Below are positions 45,225 to 57,494 of a stretch of 64,000 bases of DNA, piece by piece. The number at the start of each line of letters is the position of its first letter. The stretch's first letter is position 1. The notes beneath the pieces are model-generated. The model saw nothing but the letters and a program-made list of their open reading frames with translations. It did no database searches and was not told where the DNA came from. The position numbers and the translations under genes are program-made. Location of the stretch: assembly GCF_038396675.1 (NCBI RefSeq), contig NC_088920.1, positions 23,696,001-23,760,000 of the forward strand, given 5' to 3'. The DNA comes from Hydra vulgaris. Lineage: Eukaryota > Cnidaria > Hydrozoa > Anthoathecata > Hydridae.

Positions 45225-45692
45225 TCATTGAAATGAAAGTGCATCATAAAATGCATGTACATCTTTGGGTAAGATAGTTTTCATGCTTTGAAGATCATCA
45301 AACTTTCTTTTACTGATAGGCCTACAGTTAGTGTACAAAGGGAGCCATTCAACTGTGTTCTGGGTGCTCCTACAACAAGTGGGTAATGAGTTCCACTCAT
45401 TGGAGCCTCTGAAAAATTAGTACTCCACTTTTCCATCAGGGTGGTACCACAGCATGCTAACCTTGCTTACTGTGGGATCATCAACTTTTTTACCTGGTCT
45501 AATGGTGGTAAAGTAGGTCTCTTTTAATTTGGCAAAGTCACTAAAGTCCATCTGATTCACATTATATGGCTTGGGGTTTCGCCTGGAAAAAGTTAAACTG
45601 GTATGCAAACTACAGACGTGCTGAGCCGAGGTTGTTTGAAGATCAAACGCAACCAAATTGCTATGAATGAAAACTCCCCAATCATTTTGCAA
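45225..45692 (-). pseudogene. Unidentified ORF broken by one in-frame stop
   Basis: Minus frame from ATG 45692 reads 91 codons ending DGKVEY, a TAA, then in the same frame FFRGSNEWNSLPTCCRS, LPLYTNCRPISKRKFDDLQ and PKDVHAFYDAL to a natural TGA at 45225-45227. Composition is clearly protein-like (aromatic, charged) and the frame is open save for one stop. Not recognised as a named family; motifs RKFDDLQ and PKDVHAFYD suggest a repeated ORF of a DNA element. It abuts the gypsy-like pol start at 45729 on the other strand. Confidence 0.45.
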
Positions 45693-45728
45693 GAGATGTT
45701 GGACATTAATTAATTATTAATTATACGG

Positions 45729-46115
45729 TTGGACATTAATGGCGTTTCTCGGGATGTGTTAATCGACTCAGGATGTACCTGCTGCATCATTTATAAAAAA
45801 TGTGCGCCAAAAATTACGAAGAAAATAGTTAGCGCGGTAACTGTCAATGGACAACAACAACAGTGCGAAGACGTTAGCCGAACTAGAATTGTCACACCTA
45901 ACGGAAATGAAGTTTTTGTGGAAGCACTTGTAGTTGACTTCAAACCCCTTTGTTATTGTTTTTTGATGGGTATGGATGGAATAGTGGCTTTTGGTGGAGT
46001 ATCAAAATCTGCAACTTGTGATTTTGTAATATGGGAAGAAAACGAATCATGTTTACTTGGACTAAGACGTGATATTTCAAAAGATGTCAGTAATACGAAT
46101 ATTATACGAATATAA
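45729..46115 (+). pseudogene. Gypsy-like retroelement protease (retropepsin) region
   Basis: Aspartic protease part of a pol polyprotein. The open frame starts near MDINGVSRDVLIDSGCTCC; the DSG triad (about 45757-45765) is followed by a hydrophobic FLMGMDGIVAFGGV stretch resembling the second conserved ILGMD..... element of retropepsins. It is followed by RT sequence from about 46190, in the order PR-RT-RH-IN typical of Ty3/gypsy pol. No gag was found upstream. Confidence 0.7.
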
Positions 46116-46189
46116 TAGCTCGGGATTTCACAGCTTCGTTTGAGAAACAAAATCGAGAATAAATAATTGCGTGGAAATGGAATAATAAT

Positions 46190-47620
46190 TCTCAACCTGA
46201 AACTCTAGTAAATAAGATTGCTGAATACACTATCCCTGTTGGCATAAAACACGATTACGAAAAAGAAATTGAAGGGCGGATAGAGAAAAAATGGCTACAA
46301 AAGTACGATTTGAAGAAACACGGTCCAATAAAGGGTTTGGTTCCTCTCATGGCAGTGGTGCAGCGAAACAAAGGAAATGTAAGACCAGTATTAGACTTCA
46401 GGGAGCTGAACACGTTTATTGAAGCATTCACTGCGAACACAGATGCGTGTGCTGACAAACTTCAAGACTAGAGACGGTTTGGAGAATATGTTTCAATAAT
46501 TGATTTATCTTCAGCTTATATGCAACTAAAAATCGATGAAAACTCTGGACTTACCAAACTGTTGTGTTCCGTGGACAAAGATTTTGTTTAACACGTTTAT
46601 GATTCGAACTAAACGTTGGGCCAGTCATAACGAAAGCGGTATTGGACAAAGTGCTATCGCAAGATGAAACAATCTGGAAAGGAACGTCATCATACATTGA
46701 TGATATTTTTATTAATGAAGACATAGTACCTGTTTGTCGCATACAGGATCATTTGGAAATCTATGGGCTTAATTGTAAGCCGGCGGTCCGCGTATCCGAT
46801 GGAGCAAGAGTTCTTGGTTTACAAGTCAGAATGGAAAACAAAAAGTTGTGTTGGAGAAGAGATAACGATTTTTGTGAAATTCCGAATTCGCTAACAAGAT
46901 GTAATATCATTTTTTTGTGCGGAAGAATGGCAGGAAATCTTCCAGTTTGTGGTTAGTTGCGTGTAGCATTGTCGTATGTTAAAAGAACAGCAAACGCCCT
47001 GACAAAAACGTCAAGCAACAATTTGGGTAGATGCTACTTCAATAGTACTAGGCGCAATATAATCGAAGACGCATGCTGGTTAAGAAAACAGACACAGCAC
47101 ATATAAACATGTCCGAACTTGATGCAGTAATTAAAGAACTAAATATGGGCCTTAACTCGAAAATGAAAGTTTTGCACATCTGCATCGATTCCAAAGCGGT
47201 ATTCCATTGGGTTACCGACACACTCACGGAAAAATCCAGATTGATGACAAAAGCCTCAAACGAAATGCTGTGAAGAAGAATACTCAAGAATATTGCAAAT
47301 ATAGTGGAAGAATACCAACTCAAAGTAGATATTAAGCTTATGGCTTCGGAGTTTAACCTGGCCGATGCCCTTACTAGAATGTCTAATAGTTGGTTAAAAT
47401 TGGTTAATAAACCTTCTGAAATGGCAGCAAGCGTCATAATTAGTACTTTGCTATCTTCCAGATATCAAAGTACTAGTTATGCCGCTGGACATTATGGCGT
47501 GAAGAAAACGTTGTACTTCGTTCGTAAAATTGACCCGTCAGTGAGCAAGGAAGAAGTACTACTGAAAAGAATACCGACTGAAAATTACAAAATTTTTATA
47601 CCTACTTTATGACTCCTTAA
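46190..47620 (+). pseudogene. Gypsy-like reverse transcriptase, RNase H and integrase zinc-finger relic
   Basis: In broken frames: IKGLVPLMAVVQRNKGNVRP and LDFRELN (46330-46410), VSIIDLSSAYMQLKI (46490-46535), SSYIDDIFINED (46690-46725; YIDD catalytic site), VLGLQVRMENKKLCW (46810-46855). RNase H: MSELDAVIKELN and HICIDSKAVFHWVTDTL (47109-47228), then VDIKLMASEFNLADALTRM (47325-47385). The end HYGVKKTLYFVRKIDPSVS (47490-47550) matches the start of an integrase H2C2 finger. Integrase core and LTRs are missing. Several stops and frameshifts; non-functional. Confidence 0.8.
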
Positions 47621-47629
47621 ATTAAAAAT

Positions 47630-48450
47630 TTTGGCGCTCCTATTACGTAAATGTATACCGTATGCGTTGCCTTTTCGGCACCCCAAGTGGTAGAAACAAC
47701 CTTTACTCCTTAACTTACTTGAAACTTACTACTGACCTCATTTCATTTTTTAATCTTTTATATTTGTCCCATTCAATAATTTTTTTGTCTCATTCAATGA
47801 GTAGTTCTAAATAAATGGGATAAATGACCAGGACTAATAAATCGTTCTTTTTACAAAAAGTACATAATAGATATTGCAAGAGTTAATTGTCATCAAACTG
47901 TTTTCAATATGTAAGTTAAGCAACATTATGAAATTAAAAAGAGCAGTTCACGAAAACTGTCCCATTCATTAAGGTACCCCCTATATAGGTCACACAAAAG
48001 CTTCATTTATTCAGTTAAAAAAAAGTGCAAACAACTTCGTCAATTATCGGCCACATTTTTATAAGAAATACCCATTGCAGAAATTAAGTATATATCACAT
48101 ATATACTTAAGTTAATTTTAGTTTATAATTTTTAGATAAATAAAAGCTCTTTCAATTTAAGTAAGGATTAATGTAACTATCGCAACATTAAATTAAATGC
48201 AGGTAATGGAGATTTCACCAAATAATGGCTTGTGTTTTATATCAAATACTGGCAAATGCCTTAATCATTTATTGGCCAATGATCCGTAAATGGGAAACAC
48301 ATCAAACAGAATAATAGAGCACTGGAAATTTATTTATTATAATGCAATTATTTAGAAATAAAACAAAACTAAAAAATCAATCAAGATAATTTATTCAGTT
48401 TAACTCATTATATGCTTAGTGCAGGTAATGAACCCCAAAAAAAAGTTAAA
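47630..48450. other. AT-rich DNA, no gene recognised
   Basis: No integrase core, polypurine tract or LTR end was found downstream of the gypsy-like relic. Confidence 0.4.
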
Positions 48451-48989
48451 AAAACTTATTGCTAAATATCATCATTTTCCTTCTTCAATATCTTTTCAAT
48501 ATCTTCAATATTTTGATTCTTCAATAGAGGTTGATTTTTTCAAATTTGATATCTCAGCTAAATTCTTTTTATAGTTCACAGTTTTCCTTTTTTTTCTTTT
48601 AAAACCTTTTGTTATTCAACTTTTCTCTTTTCACAAGCTACTTTTGCAGCTGTCTTCAAGCTTCGTGTTGTAAGACTGTAATGTGAAAAAAAACAACTGT
48701 AAAATAGAGTTTTTGAGTTAATCTTCTTTTGTTTAATTTGTAGTAAAGGGTAAGTGAAAATATTGGAGTCTTTGTCTAATAGACTAGATGAACCATTAAA
48801 TGGAAATGAAAACTTGAGTTCTATTGATATGTGAGAGGCTATTTTTTATTATTTAAAAGAATTCAAAAAAATACTTGCAATTTGAAACCATGAAGCACCA
48901 ATGAATTATCAAAAAAAATTTTTTTAACTAATGTTGATTTATTAACTTTTACTTCTTCAAAACTTATATTTGTACTAATATCCACAGTA

Positions 48990-49870
48990 TTGTCTCGAAT
49001 AGAAAAATCAATTGAATCATTTTTTACTACAGGTTGAGTTCTTGCATTGTTATGATGTCATATTGTTACGCTTTAGAAAATAAACCAAATAACTTAGAAT
49101 ATGAAACTGTATCCCCTGGGTAGTTTTATTCATCATTGTTTGACAGACATCAGAATACATATTTTTTAGTGGCTTAAAAACTGTGCTGACCAAAGGCTGA
49201 AACCAGTTGCGGATGTGAACTGGAAGTTTTACATCTCATGTCTTTCTAGAACTAAAATCTGTGGCCTTGTAGAACTAATATACGAAAAAAAATATTTTTT
49301 CAAACCGTAACATAGCAAAACCTTGTTTAGTCCCGCAAGAAACACTCAATGTTTCTCCTTCGCTATTATGAGGTGGTATGACCGGCTGCATTTATGCAAC
49401 AACACGTTTTGGTATATGATCTAGTTGTAACCCTGTTTCATCCATATTCCGAATGCATTTTAGTTTGTTAGATAAGTTCTCATTTTGTATCAGTCTCTCC
49501 AAAGATGTGAAATATTTTGAAATTTTCCCCCTGTCTATATATATTTGTGGCAAAGAATATGTTGGTTCTGAACAACGAAGACTTGCACAACCATGCCTCT
49601 TTTTAAGTAGTTGCTACCAGTTTTCAAGATTTTTAAAATTTAATCTTTTTTTTTTTTTTTTGCTAACTTAGCAGCATAATTAATAAATGTTATTTTCAAA
49701 AACCAATTCCCATTTGGGCACAATTGCCAGCATAATATTTTTTTCAAGATCACCTTTAATTGGCTTTTTCCCTCTTATTTTAGATTTTCCATAAATAGTG
49801 GCCTGCATTGTTGAACGTTGCATTGTTGAACGTTGCATTGTTGAACGTAGAACTTTTTTATACTTCCTTT
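48990..49870 (-). pseudogene. pogo/Tigger-like transposase relic
   Basis: Minus strand, 5' to 3': MYGKSKIRGKKPIKGDLEKN and IMLAIVPKWEL (about 49795-49705), LPQIYIDRGKISKYFTSLER and LIQNENLSNKLKCIRNMDET + GLQLDHIPKRVVA (about 49560-49395), then LPVYIRNWFQPLVSTVFKPL + KNMYSDVCQTM (about 49220-49130). NMDETGLQLDHxPKRVVA is the start of the DDE_1 domain of pogo-group transposases (Tigger, jerky, CENP-B relatives). Frameshifts and an AT-rich insertion near 49640 show it is dead. Confidence 0.75.
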
Positions 49871-49899
49871 TTGCTGAGACATACCATTTATTACTAGTT

Positions 49900-50570
49900 T
49901 CATATTAGAATCTGAATTGTCTTAAATAGTGGCATTTAATTATAGCATGCATTTTTTAAATTATACTTGAAGTTGGTTTAATGATAACATTTGACTTTGA
50001 ATTTTTCAGTATGTTTTAACTTTTTTGTTTTTGCGTATTTAATACTATTTTCAACTAAAAACAAAAATAGTAATTATAGAAACAAGTCTACAAACATATG
50101 TAAATAAAATAAATCAAAAAAGATATATTGATTACTTTTTTTTTTACCTTTAACGCAACATTCCAATTTTCATTCAGTATGTATAAAACAAGTTAATTTA
50201 AGTCAAATTTAGATGTTGCTTACCAGTTAACAACCTTAATTTAACTTTTTTCACACAAGTTATGTGTCAAATTTTATCACACTTAGTTATTTATTATGTC
50301 GCATGAATTATAACTAAGTTGAGAAAATCTTGTTTTAAATTTTTAGAAAAAATATTTTAGTTAAATACTTTTATTAGAACTGTTATCCAATCGATACTAT
50401 TTATTAGCTATAGCCAGTAAGTGGATTATATAACCGTCCAGATAATGGTATATCAGGAAAGGTTTAGTTTAGTTCAGTTAAAACATTCTGTGAAGCATAA
50501 CTTTGGTTTCAAAACACGGCGAAGTTACAATACACTTAATTAGGTTTACGACGGAAAAACTTTTGTAAAC
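49900..50570. other. AT-rich DNA, no gene recognised
   Basis: Nothing assigned. Confidence 0.4.
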
Positions 50571-50575
50571 AATTT

Positions 50576-50971
50576 TTAAAGCTTTTCAACATTCACATAA
50601 TTTAAAAATAAAACTTTCGCATGATTAGTATAAATTAAGTGCAGACTTTGATCGTATTCTGAGTGATACTTTCTTGCGCTGACCTTGTTATGTTCGTAGA
50701 CTTTAACAATTTTTTTATCGAAATGTTCTTCTTGAAAATTTGTAGATAGTTTTATGTCTTCAATATCTTTTACCAATATTTTAATTTGGTTAGCATTTTC
50801 TTTAAAATTTTGTTCAACTTTATCAAGCCGCTTATTGACGATTTTCGTGCTTGTACTTAAAATTTCGACAAATATTTTTTCTTGTTGTTTTAGCATCGCC
50901 TCTGTTTCTTTTCTATATTTCAATAACATTTCCGGTAGCATTTTTAAAATTTCTACAAGTGTAACTGCCAT
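50576..50971 (-). CDS. Coiled-coil protein fragment, probable LINE ORF1 N-terminus
   Basis: 131-codon open frame starting MAVTLVEILKMLPEMLLKYR, then a long charged helix-forming region (Lys/Glu-rich heptads, about residues 15-95) with no globular domain. N-terminal coiled coils followed by an RNA-binding domain are the usual layout of LINE ORF1 proteins, and this frame would supply the coil. The last ~35 codons look unrelated: the DNA tgactttgatcgtattctga-like phrase at about 50647-50672 matches LINE copy 3 ORF1 (about 42800) in the other orientation, so the 3' part may be a rearranged piece. Confidence 0.4.
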   Translation of the reverse strand: MAVTLVEILKMLPEMLLKYRKETEAMLKQQEKIFVEILSTSTKIVNKRLDKVEQNFKENANQIKILVKDIEDIKLSTNFQEEHFDKKIVKVYEHNKVSARKYHSEYDQSLHLIYTNHAKVLFLNYVNVEKL

Positions 50972-51688
50972 TTGTTATAACGTTTTAACGTACAATAAGT
51001 TTTTTTTTTCTTAACTTTTTTAAGTAAAATAAATTTTTTTTAAAAAACTGATAAAAACGCGTCTGCTATTCTTGAAAGCTTTATTGGCAGAAAAAAAAAA
51101 AAAAAGTTTTTCCGCGGTGCATTGAGATAAGACCTTTAAAACTTCTTGAGACACCTTAAAAAAAAAAGTTAAAAAAAAATCTTGGTCCTTGTCTAGCTTT
51201 AAAAATAGTGATGCCAAATAAAAAGTTATTGATGAATTTATTGGAGAATACTTTCGCCACACCCCCAACTGGGGGATGGCCCAGCGAATTTAGGAGGGTC
51301 TTTTTCAAGGATGTTAGGAATTTTTTTTTTTTAGTAAAACTAAAAAAAAATTCTTACACCGGCGTGGTTCGACCAGATCCCAGACGATAAACCGAAATTC
51401 GTTACCGATTATCTAGTTTCTAATTTTCATTCAATACTATTTCATAGTTGACTAGCTGAAAAGCTTTCAAAACTGTACTTGGAAAATTCATACCCCAAAG
51501 ATTTCCACCCAGAAGGTTCCAGTCATAATCAATTCCCATCATATTTTTTGTTTAAAAAGCCAGTTGTTTCCTAATCCATACAGTAATTAAAAATTTTAAT
51601 AATCATTAATGCAAAAATTCAAATAATGCTAACCTTCATAAAACGTTTCAAATTCATTGAAAAAACAGAGCTTTGAAAAACTTTTTTT

Positions 51689-51760
51689 AGGTCCCACCGA
51701 GATTTGAACTCGGATCGCAAGATTCAGAGTCTTGAGTGCTAACCATTACACCATGGAACC
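51689..51760 (-). tRNA. trnQ-CUG: tRNA-Gln (CTG)
   Basis: A 72-nt gene read from 51760 to 51689. The 5' end ggttccatggtgtaatggtt is the canonical animal tRNA-Gln start; the anticodon loop is actctgaat with anticodon CTG (minus of 51725-51727); the T arm is cgagttcaaatctcg. Acceptor stem pairs GGTTCCA with TGGGACC, one T:G wobble (most animal genes have TGGAACC). A TTTTT Pol III terminator follows about nine bases downstream (minus of 51676-51680). No intron. Confidence 0.95.
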
Positions 51761-52156
51761 GCGTTGACATAGAAAATTATTTATTAAAATAAAAATTTTA
51801 CATTTTTATCAAATACTTAAAAAAAAAGTTCGGTAGATGATTTTACATATTACATAGTTATTTAATTAAGTCATAACATATTTATATATTTATATAAGTT
51901 AGAATAAACTTATATAATCTATATTTATACAAGTTAGAGCATACTTATATAATTGTTTTATCTTGTATTGTAATTTTTTCCGTCGTCCAGCTACTTGCCT
52001 TACTCGCGACCTCATAATAAATTACAAGGTAAAGTCTTAAAAAAATAAAAGTAAAAAACGTTTTACAAAGATGTCCATTATATATAAATGTCCATGTATA
52101 TAAATAACAAAACACCATAAAGTAGAATCCAACAATAATATAAACAATAAAACTAA

Positions 52157-52181
52157 AGAAAAAAAAAAAAAAAAAAAAAAA
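52157..52181. repeat. Poly(A) run
   Basis: About 25 A residues; no associated retroposon body recognised. Confidence 0.85.
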
Positions 52182-52421
52182 TTAAACTACACGAAATAGT
52201 CCCTAGTATTGACTATCAAATTTAATTTTCCATTTTTAAAAATGTTTCTAATTTGATCTTTATGTTTGTCTTCTTTATCTTGTTGTTTTAGCATGAGTGA
52301 CTCATTTGTAAATAATTTTTTAATTTTTCTATTAACTTTTGATGGAAAAATGTTTTGTTTTCATACTGGCATCTCATTCTGTTTAACAGGCCGTAAAACA
52401 GTTAAAGTAGGAACAAAAATT

Positions 52422-55400
52422 CCCAGTAGGCACAGCGACGTGACAAAAACGTGAATTTCACGTTATTTTGGCACGTGACATTTAGGTGACTTTTTGGTCC
52501 CTATGAAATGACCAATTCACGTGATTTATGGACGTGTTTTTCACGTTACTTTTGGCACGTGATATTTAGGTGACTTTTTGGTCCCCATGAAATGTTTAAA
52601 AGACGTGCTTTTTACGTTAATTTTGGCACGTAATATTTAAGCAATGCTTTATAAAAACGAAGTGTTTGGATTCGTGTAAAGAAAAAAAACTCATCGTCGA
52701 GGAAATATTTAATACGTATTAAATTACATGGTTTTATTAGTCAGTATATTAGTTCTTGACATAAACATTTTGTATTTGTAATAAAAGCTGCACTTTTGTT
52801 AAAATATCCTCCTTATATTTAATAAGTAATAAGTACAAAGTCATAGATCTGCAACTTACGAAGAGCACGCTTCGATCCACAAAGAGCGCACTTCAAACTT
52901 AATCTAACGAACCAGTCGATATATTCTCCCATAAAAGCACGCTTCAAACATAATCTAACGAATCAGTCGATTTTTTCTCCTATAAGAGTACGCATCAAAC
53001 TTTATCTAATGAATCAGATTTAGCTGAAAAGAAACGAATAAAATCTTAAAAAATAATATGATTATTTAATAATTATCTTAAATCACAAACTTTTAAAACA
53101 AATCTTACTTGGTAAGTTGCCAACCATTTTGGCAACAAGACTTTCTAGTTGTTTTCTTTTATCTAAATCATTAAATAATTTTAAGAAAACAATACTACAT
53201 ACAATGTAGAAAAATAAAAAAAGTCATTTGCCTTCTACTTTTATACTCTTTTTGCTAAAAAATAAATAAGGATTTAATAAAAAAAGACATAACAAAAAAT
53301 TCGACAGATAAATAAAAAAAAGATGTACAAAATAATAAATACAAGTCTAAAAAAATATTGTTTATCTATATATATCTATATCTAATATCTGTCTATAGAT
53401 AAATATATATCTATATATAAAGTTAATAACTGATGCGCGTGATTAGAAAAAGACCTGTACTCATAACATCTGATTAAATAACTTGTTTTCTTTGTTTTCC
53501 ATCTTCTTATATTTGCACTTGTTTCTTAACTTGTTCATACATTAACTCACTAGATGCAAAGGTGACAGCCCACGAAGTTGCTTTAAATGAGCAATCTACA
53601 AAGTTTTGAACATTAAATGTAATTTTAGAATGCACACAGAAAAATAACAATTTTTTAAAATGTAATAGTTACCACATAACCACACAACATTATAGTGGGG
53701 ATTTTATATCATGATTTTCCTACCCATGGTGAGATTTTTATCTTGAGGCTCCTTTAGCTGTGGAAACATTCACCATGGCTAAGGAGCCTCATCTACCCCT
53801 AATTATATATAATATATTAAGTATAAAACTAAAAGCATGTATAATAAAGTATTGTCAAATTAGGTCACCAACAAATACCGAGAGCTGAAAATTCAACTCA
53901 GAATCAAGTTGCATTCTCCAACAAGATATGAACTAAATTAAATTCTTGCTACAGGGTGCAATCACAAAAAAAGAGGAAGAGAGGGAAAAGTGAATTTTCT
54001 CAAACTTTAAAAGTTAAAAGGTTATTGTGTCTAACTACAGAATGATATTCCTAGGCAATAACATAACAATACCATTGCATCTTCCTGGTCAATAATATTT
54101 TATACAGAACTTATCATTTGTCATGTAGCTTAATAAATTTAATATTAAATAAGTTATAAGAACTTATTTATTATTAAATTAATTACATCGACAAAATTGA
54201 CAGTCTAAAATATTATATAATAGGGTAGAAAAAAAAAGTATACCTTGTGTTAGGGTTTGATCTTTTGCATGTTGAAATATGAGAATTATCTGCCATAACG
54301 TTACACAATTTTGAACTAAGCTTTGTAATATATTAAACCTAAATTGATAAAACTTAGATATAAAATAATATAATATGTTTAGATAAAATATTATTTGTGA
54401 CATTTTATTTTTGTCAAAAATGCATTGCGATGTTATAAGATATCTTATACCCTGATTTTATTATTATAAAACTACAATGCAAAAAAATTATATTATTATA
54501 AAAGTATAATAAAAAGTAATTACAATAATGAATATATAAACTACATATTTTATATAATCATTATATTTAAAAAATTTTGAAAATTGTTTGCGGAAAATAT
54601 CCTGAAAAAATTCAGAATATTTTCCCCATAATTTTTCCCTTTATTTTGCATTCAGCCAAGTTGATGACAATAATATATACTTTAACTTGCATTTATGGAA
54701 AACTTTTCGGATATTTGGAAAAAGATAAATTTCAGAAAAATATTTGGTATTCCGAGAATATCCCAAAAAAATAATCCCTGAAACTCAATTATAAAAAAAT
54801 AGGAAATAAAGAATATCTTTCCAAGTTTCTAATCATAGGTTTTTATTGAGAATAAAAAAAGATCCAAAATACACAATATTTTGGAAACGTAACTTTCATG
54901 CTTCAATCAAGTAAAATTGTAACCTGGACGAGGGCACCTAAAATATACATGATTGAAACGTGAAGAAGGAAACCGGGTAAGAGCATGCATCAAACTTAAT
55001 CTAATGAATAAGTCAATATTTTCTCCAATAATAGCTAGCGACACCAAATTTAGCTAAAAAGAAACAAATAAAAACTTAAATAATAATATGATTATTAAAT
55101 AATTATCTTAAATCACATACTTTTAACACAAGTCTTACATGGTGAGTGGCCAACTGTTTTGGCAACAAGATTTTCTGGTGTTACTATTTCTTTAATCTAA
55201 ATCATAAAACAATTTTTAAAAAAACCAATGCTATATTTGAGAGAAACTTGCTTTACATATCGGAAGGTTGTCAACATTGAAAAATAAGTATAATGCAGTT
55301 TCAAATACCATAGCATCATAATCATCTTTTTGTGGGGAAAACATTGAACAAATCCGCATTAATAACCTGTTTTATATTGTACATAATAACAATACCAATA

Positions 55401-56390
55401 GAAGTCATATAATATATACAATAATAGTTTCATAAATACAATTCAAATATGTATATTAATCATATAATATTTCAATAATATAATAAAATGAAATAAATAA
55501 GTATTAACCTTTTTTAACAAGTAAAGCACAAGATCAAGATGTCATATATTACAAAAAGATAAAGTATATAATAATAATATATACATATATCAATAATAAA
55601 TAACATAACACGTTTGTTTATTGATATTATCTTGGATAAATTCTTTAACCTTGTTGATAAAAACCAAATAATAGAAGAAAATCTATTTTTGGTTTTTATC
55701 TAATCGACTCTTGAGCAATAATGTATGCAGAAGTTCTACAGACATTATTATTGCTCAAGAATCAAGAATAAGTTCTGCTAGAACTTATAATTTGTCCATG
55801 TAGCTTACTTAATTTGATATTAAATTTGTTATAACATAACTTATTTTGTACTAAATTAAGTAAGCAAAATGGACAAATTCGCCAGCCTAAAATATTATAT
55901 CATAAAGTAGAAAAAAAGCATACCTTGTATTTGAGTTTAATCTTATTCGTGTGGCAAATAGGGACGCTTGATACTAATTTATTTAACTTAATTTGATGTA
56001 ATTTGGATATTAGTTATTACAACTTAAAATATATTGGACTATTTAGTTTTGTTTTAAATGCATTGCGTTATAAGATATTATATAGACCACTTTCTTTTTT
56101 TTAATTATGATTAAACTACAATAAAAATTAATTATATCATAATAAAAGTAAAATAATTATAACTAATATAATGAATACAAAAACTATACTATAAAAAAAT
56201 AAACAATATAATAAAAAATATAATTTTATATTTCTTATCACAGGTTTTTATTAAGAAAAAAAAAGTTCCGCTAGACGCGATATTTTGGCACGTAACTTTC
56301 ACGTAACTTTCACGTAAAATAGTAACCTGGACGAAGTCACCTAAAATACACGTGATTGAAACGTGAATAAAACGTTGCGTGCCTACTGGG
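52422..56390. mobile_element. TIR element with ACGTG-rich ends, containing two head-to-tail copies
   Basis: Ends cccagtaggcac (52422-52433) and gtgcctactggg (56379-56390), continuing inward on both sides with acgtgaa, cacgtga and a taggtgac/gtcacctaaaa block. Within, the right part repeats the left: 52950-53215 matches 54985-55225, 54180-54290 matches 55860-55970, and 54885-54968 matches 56275-56370. So the locus is two related copies in the same direction, the junction (about 54968-54980) lacking the outer 12-bp ends. No coding frame is supported. Superfamily not determined. Confidence 0.8.
52438..52640. repeat. Subterminal ACGTG repeats, ~90-bp unit
   Basis: Unit contains ttcacgtta.ttttggcacgtg + a.atttaggtgactttttggtcc; two full copies (about 52455-52510, 52535-52590) and a decayed third to 52640. 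Confidence 0.85.
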
Positions 56391-56599
56391 TTATATAAAT
56401 GGGGGAGGGGAATCAATGCGGATTTAAGGGTCCCGAAATAGTTTTTTCTACCCCGGTTGCTACGGGCATATTTCAACGATTAAATTTTCTATCAACAAAC
56501 AGCCAAAAAATCTCTGACCTGCCATTTTATCAAATCCAAAGAAAAAAATTTAAAATTGTTAGCATGAGGATATTTGGTATGGTAGAGCTGGTAAAAATA

Positions 56600-57480
56600 T
56601 CTAAAACATAAAAAATGAGTGGCTGTACTTCAGCACATTCGTACATCATATAAGCAGAATTTCATTTTTTGTTTTACACTGTGGACAAAGTTTGTCTTTT
56701 CTAATCCTAAAATTGAGCATCTTTTGGTTGGTAGGCAATATGAAATACGCTGTTTTAAGAAAAATTTCGCTAGCTTTATTGTTGGTGTTTCTTTTATGAA
56801 GATTTATAAAAAAATGTTTCGAACCTTTTTCATTTAAATTTTTCATGCTTTCAAATTATAAACCTTATATTTTGGTTTTTATGTTGATTTATTTAATACA
56901 TTATTTAAAGTTAAAACAGTTACATTTTTATATTCGTACTTTGTTTATCTTTTGGCTATATAAAAAGAAGCTTATTTATAATCATAATTTAGGAATTCGG
57001 TTAAAAGTTTGTGCTGCCATTTCCTCGGCAAAACTTTTGTAATATTTTCTAACTCGTTCTCAGTCAACCCTATGCTTTTATGGTGTTAAAAAACGTGGCT
57101 GAAACATTTTGTTACATCTGCTACTATTGCCATGTCGTTTTTAACGTTTTGTTTGGAGTTAAAAACTTTTCAGGCAACTTTTTAGTCATTGTGTTAAAAA
57201 AAAGAGGATGATTCAAAATCTCTTCAATTTCAATTAAAGATAAGACATATTTTTCTTTTAATTTATGCCAATTGACTAGTAACTGAGAGTAAAATTGGGG
57301 TAACATATTGATCTGAGTAGGGGTAGTTTCAAAAATGTATTTGCTTTGGTCGCATTTCTATGGTCGTTTAGGATGTGAACAATTACATCCTTCCAAGGTC
57401 CATCTGTATTTTTATTGTAAAATTTGCCTAGCCATTGTAATTGGACAGCCTTAGTTTGTTTACAATAAAAATTCTATATC
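56600..57480 (-). pseudogene. LINE relic with zf-RVT C-terminus (Tx1/L1-like)
   Basis: Minus strand, 5' to 3': KAVQLQWLGKFYNKNTDGPW (about 57460-57400), FYSQLLVNWHKLKEKY and IEEILNHPLFFNTMTKKLPE (57306-57150), then an open frame (56846-56646) with EIFLKTAYFILPTNQKMLNF and RIRKDKLCPQCK. The last part is the zf-RVT motif (xPTNxxLxxxxI..x.LCPxC) that ends L1/Tx1-type RT proteins. RT core not present; 5'-truncated and frameshifted. Confidence 0.75.
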
Positions 57481-57494
57481 TCATCTATTAATGA

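Noticed and set aside
45000-48400. Complete LTR retrotransposon with LTRs
   Set aside because: I looked for matching direct repeats and TG...CA ends around the pol relic and saw none; the element is a fragment.
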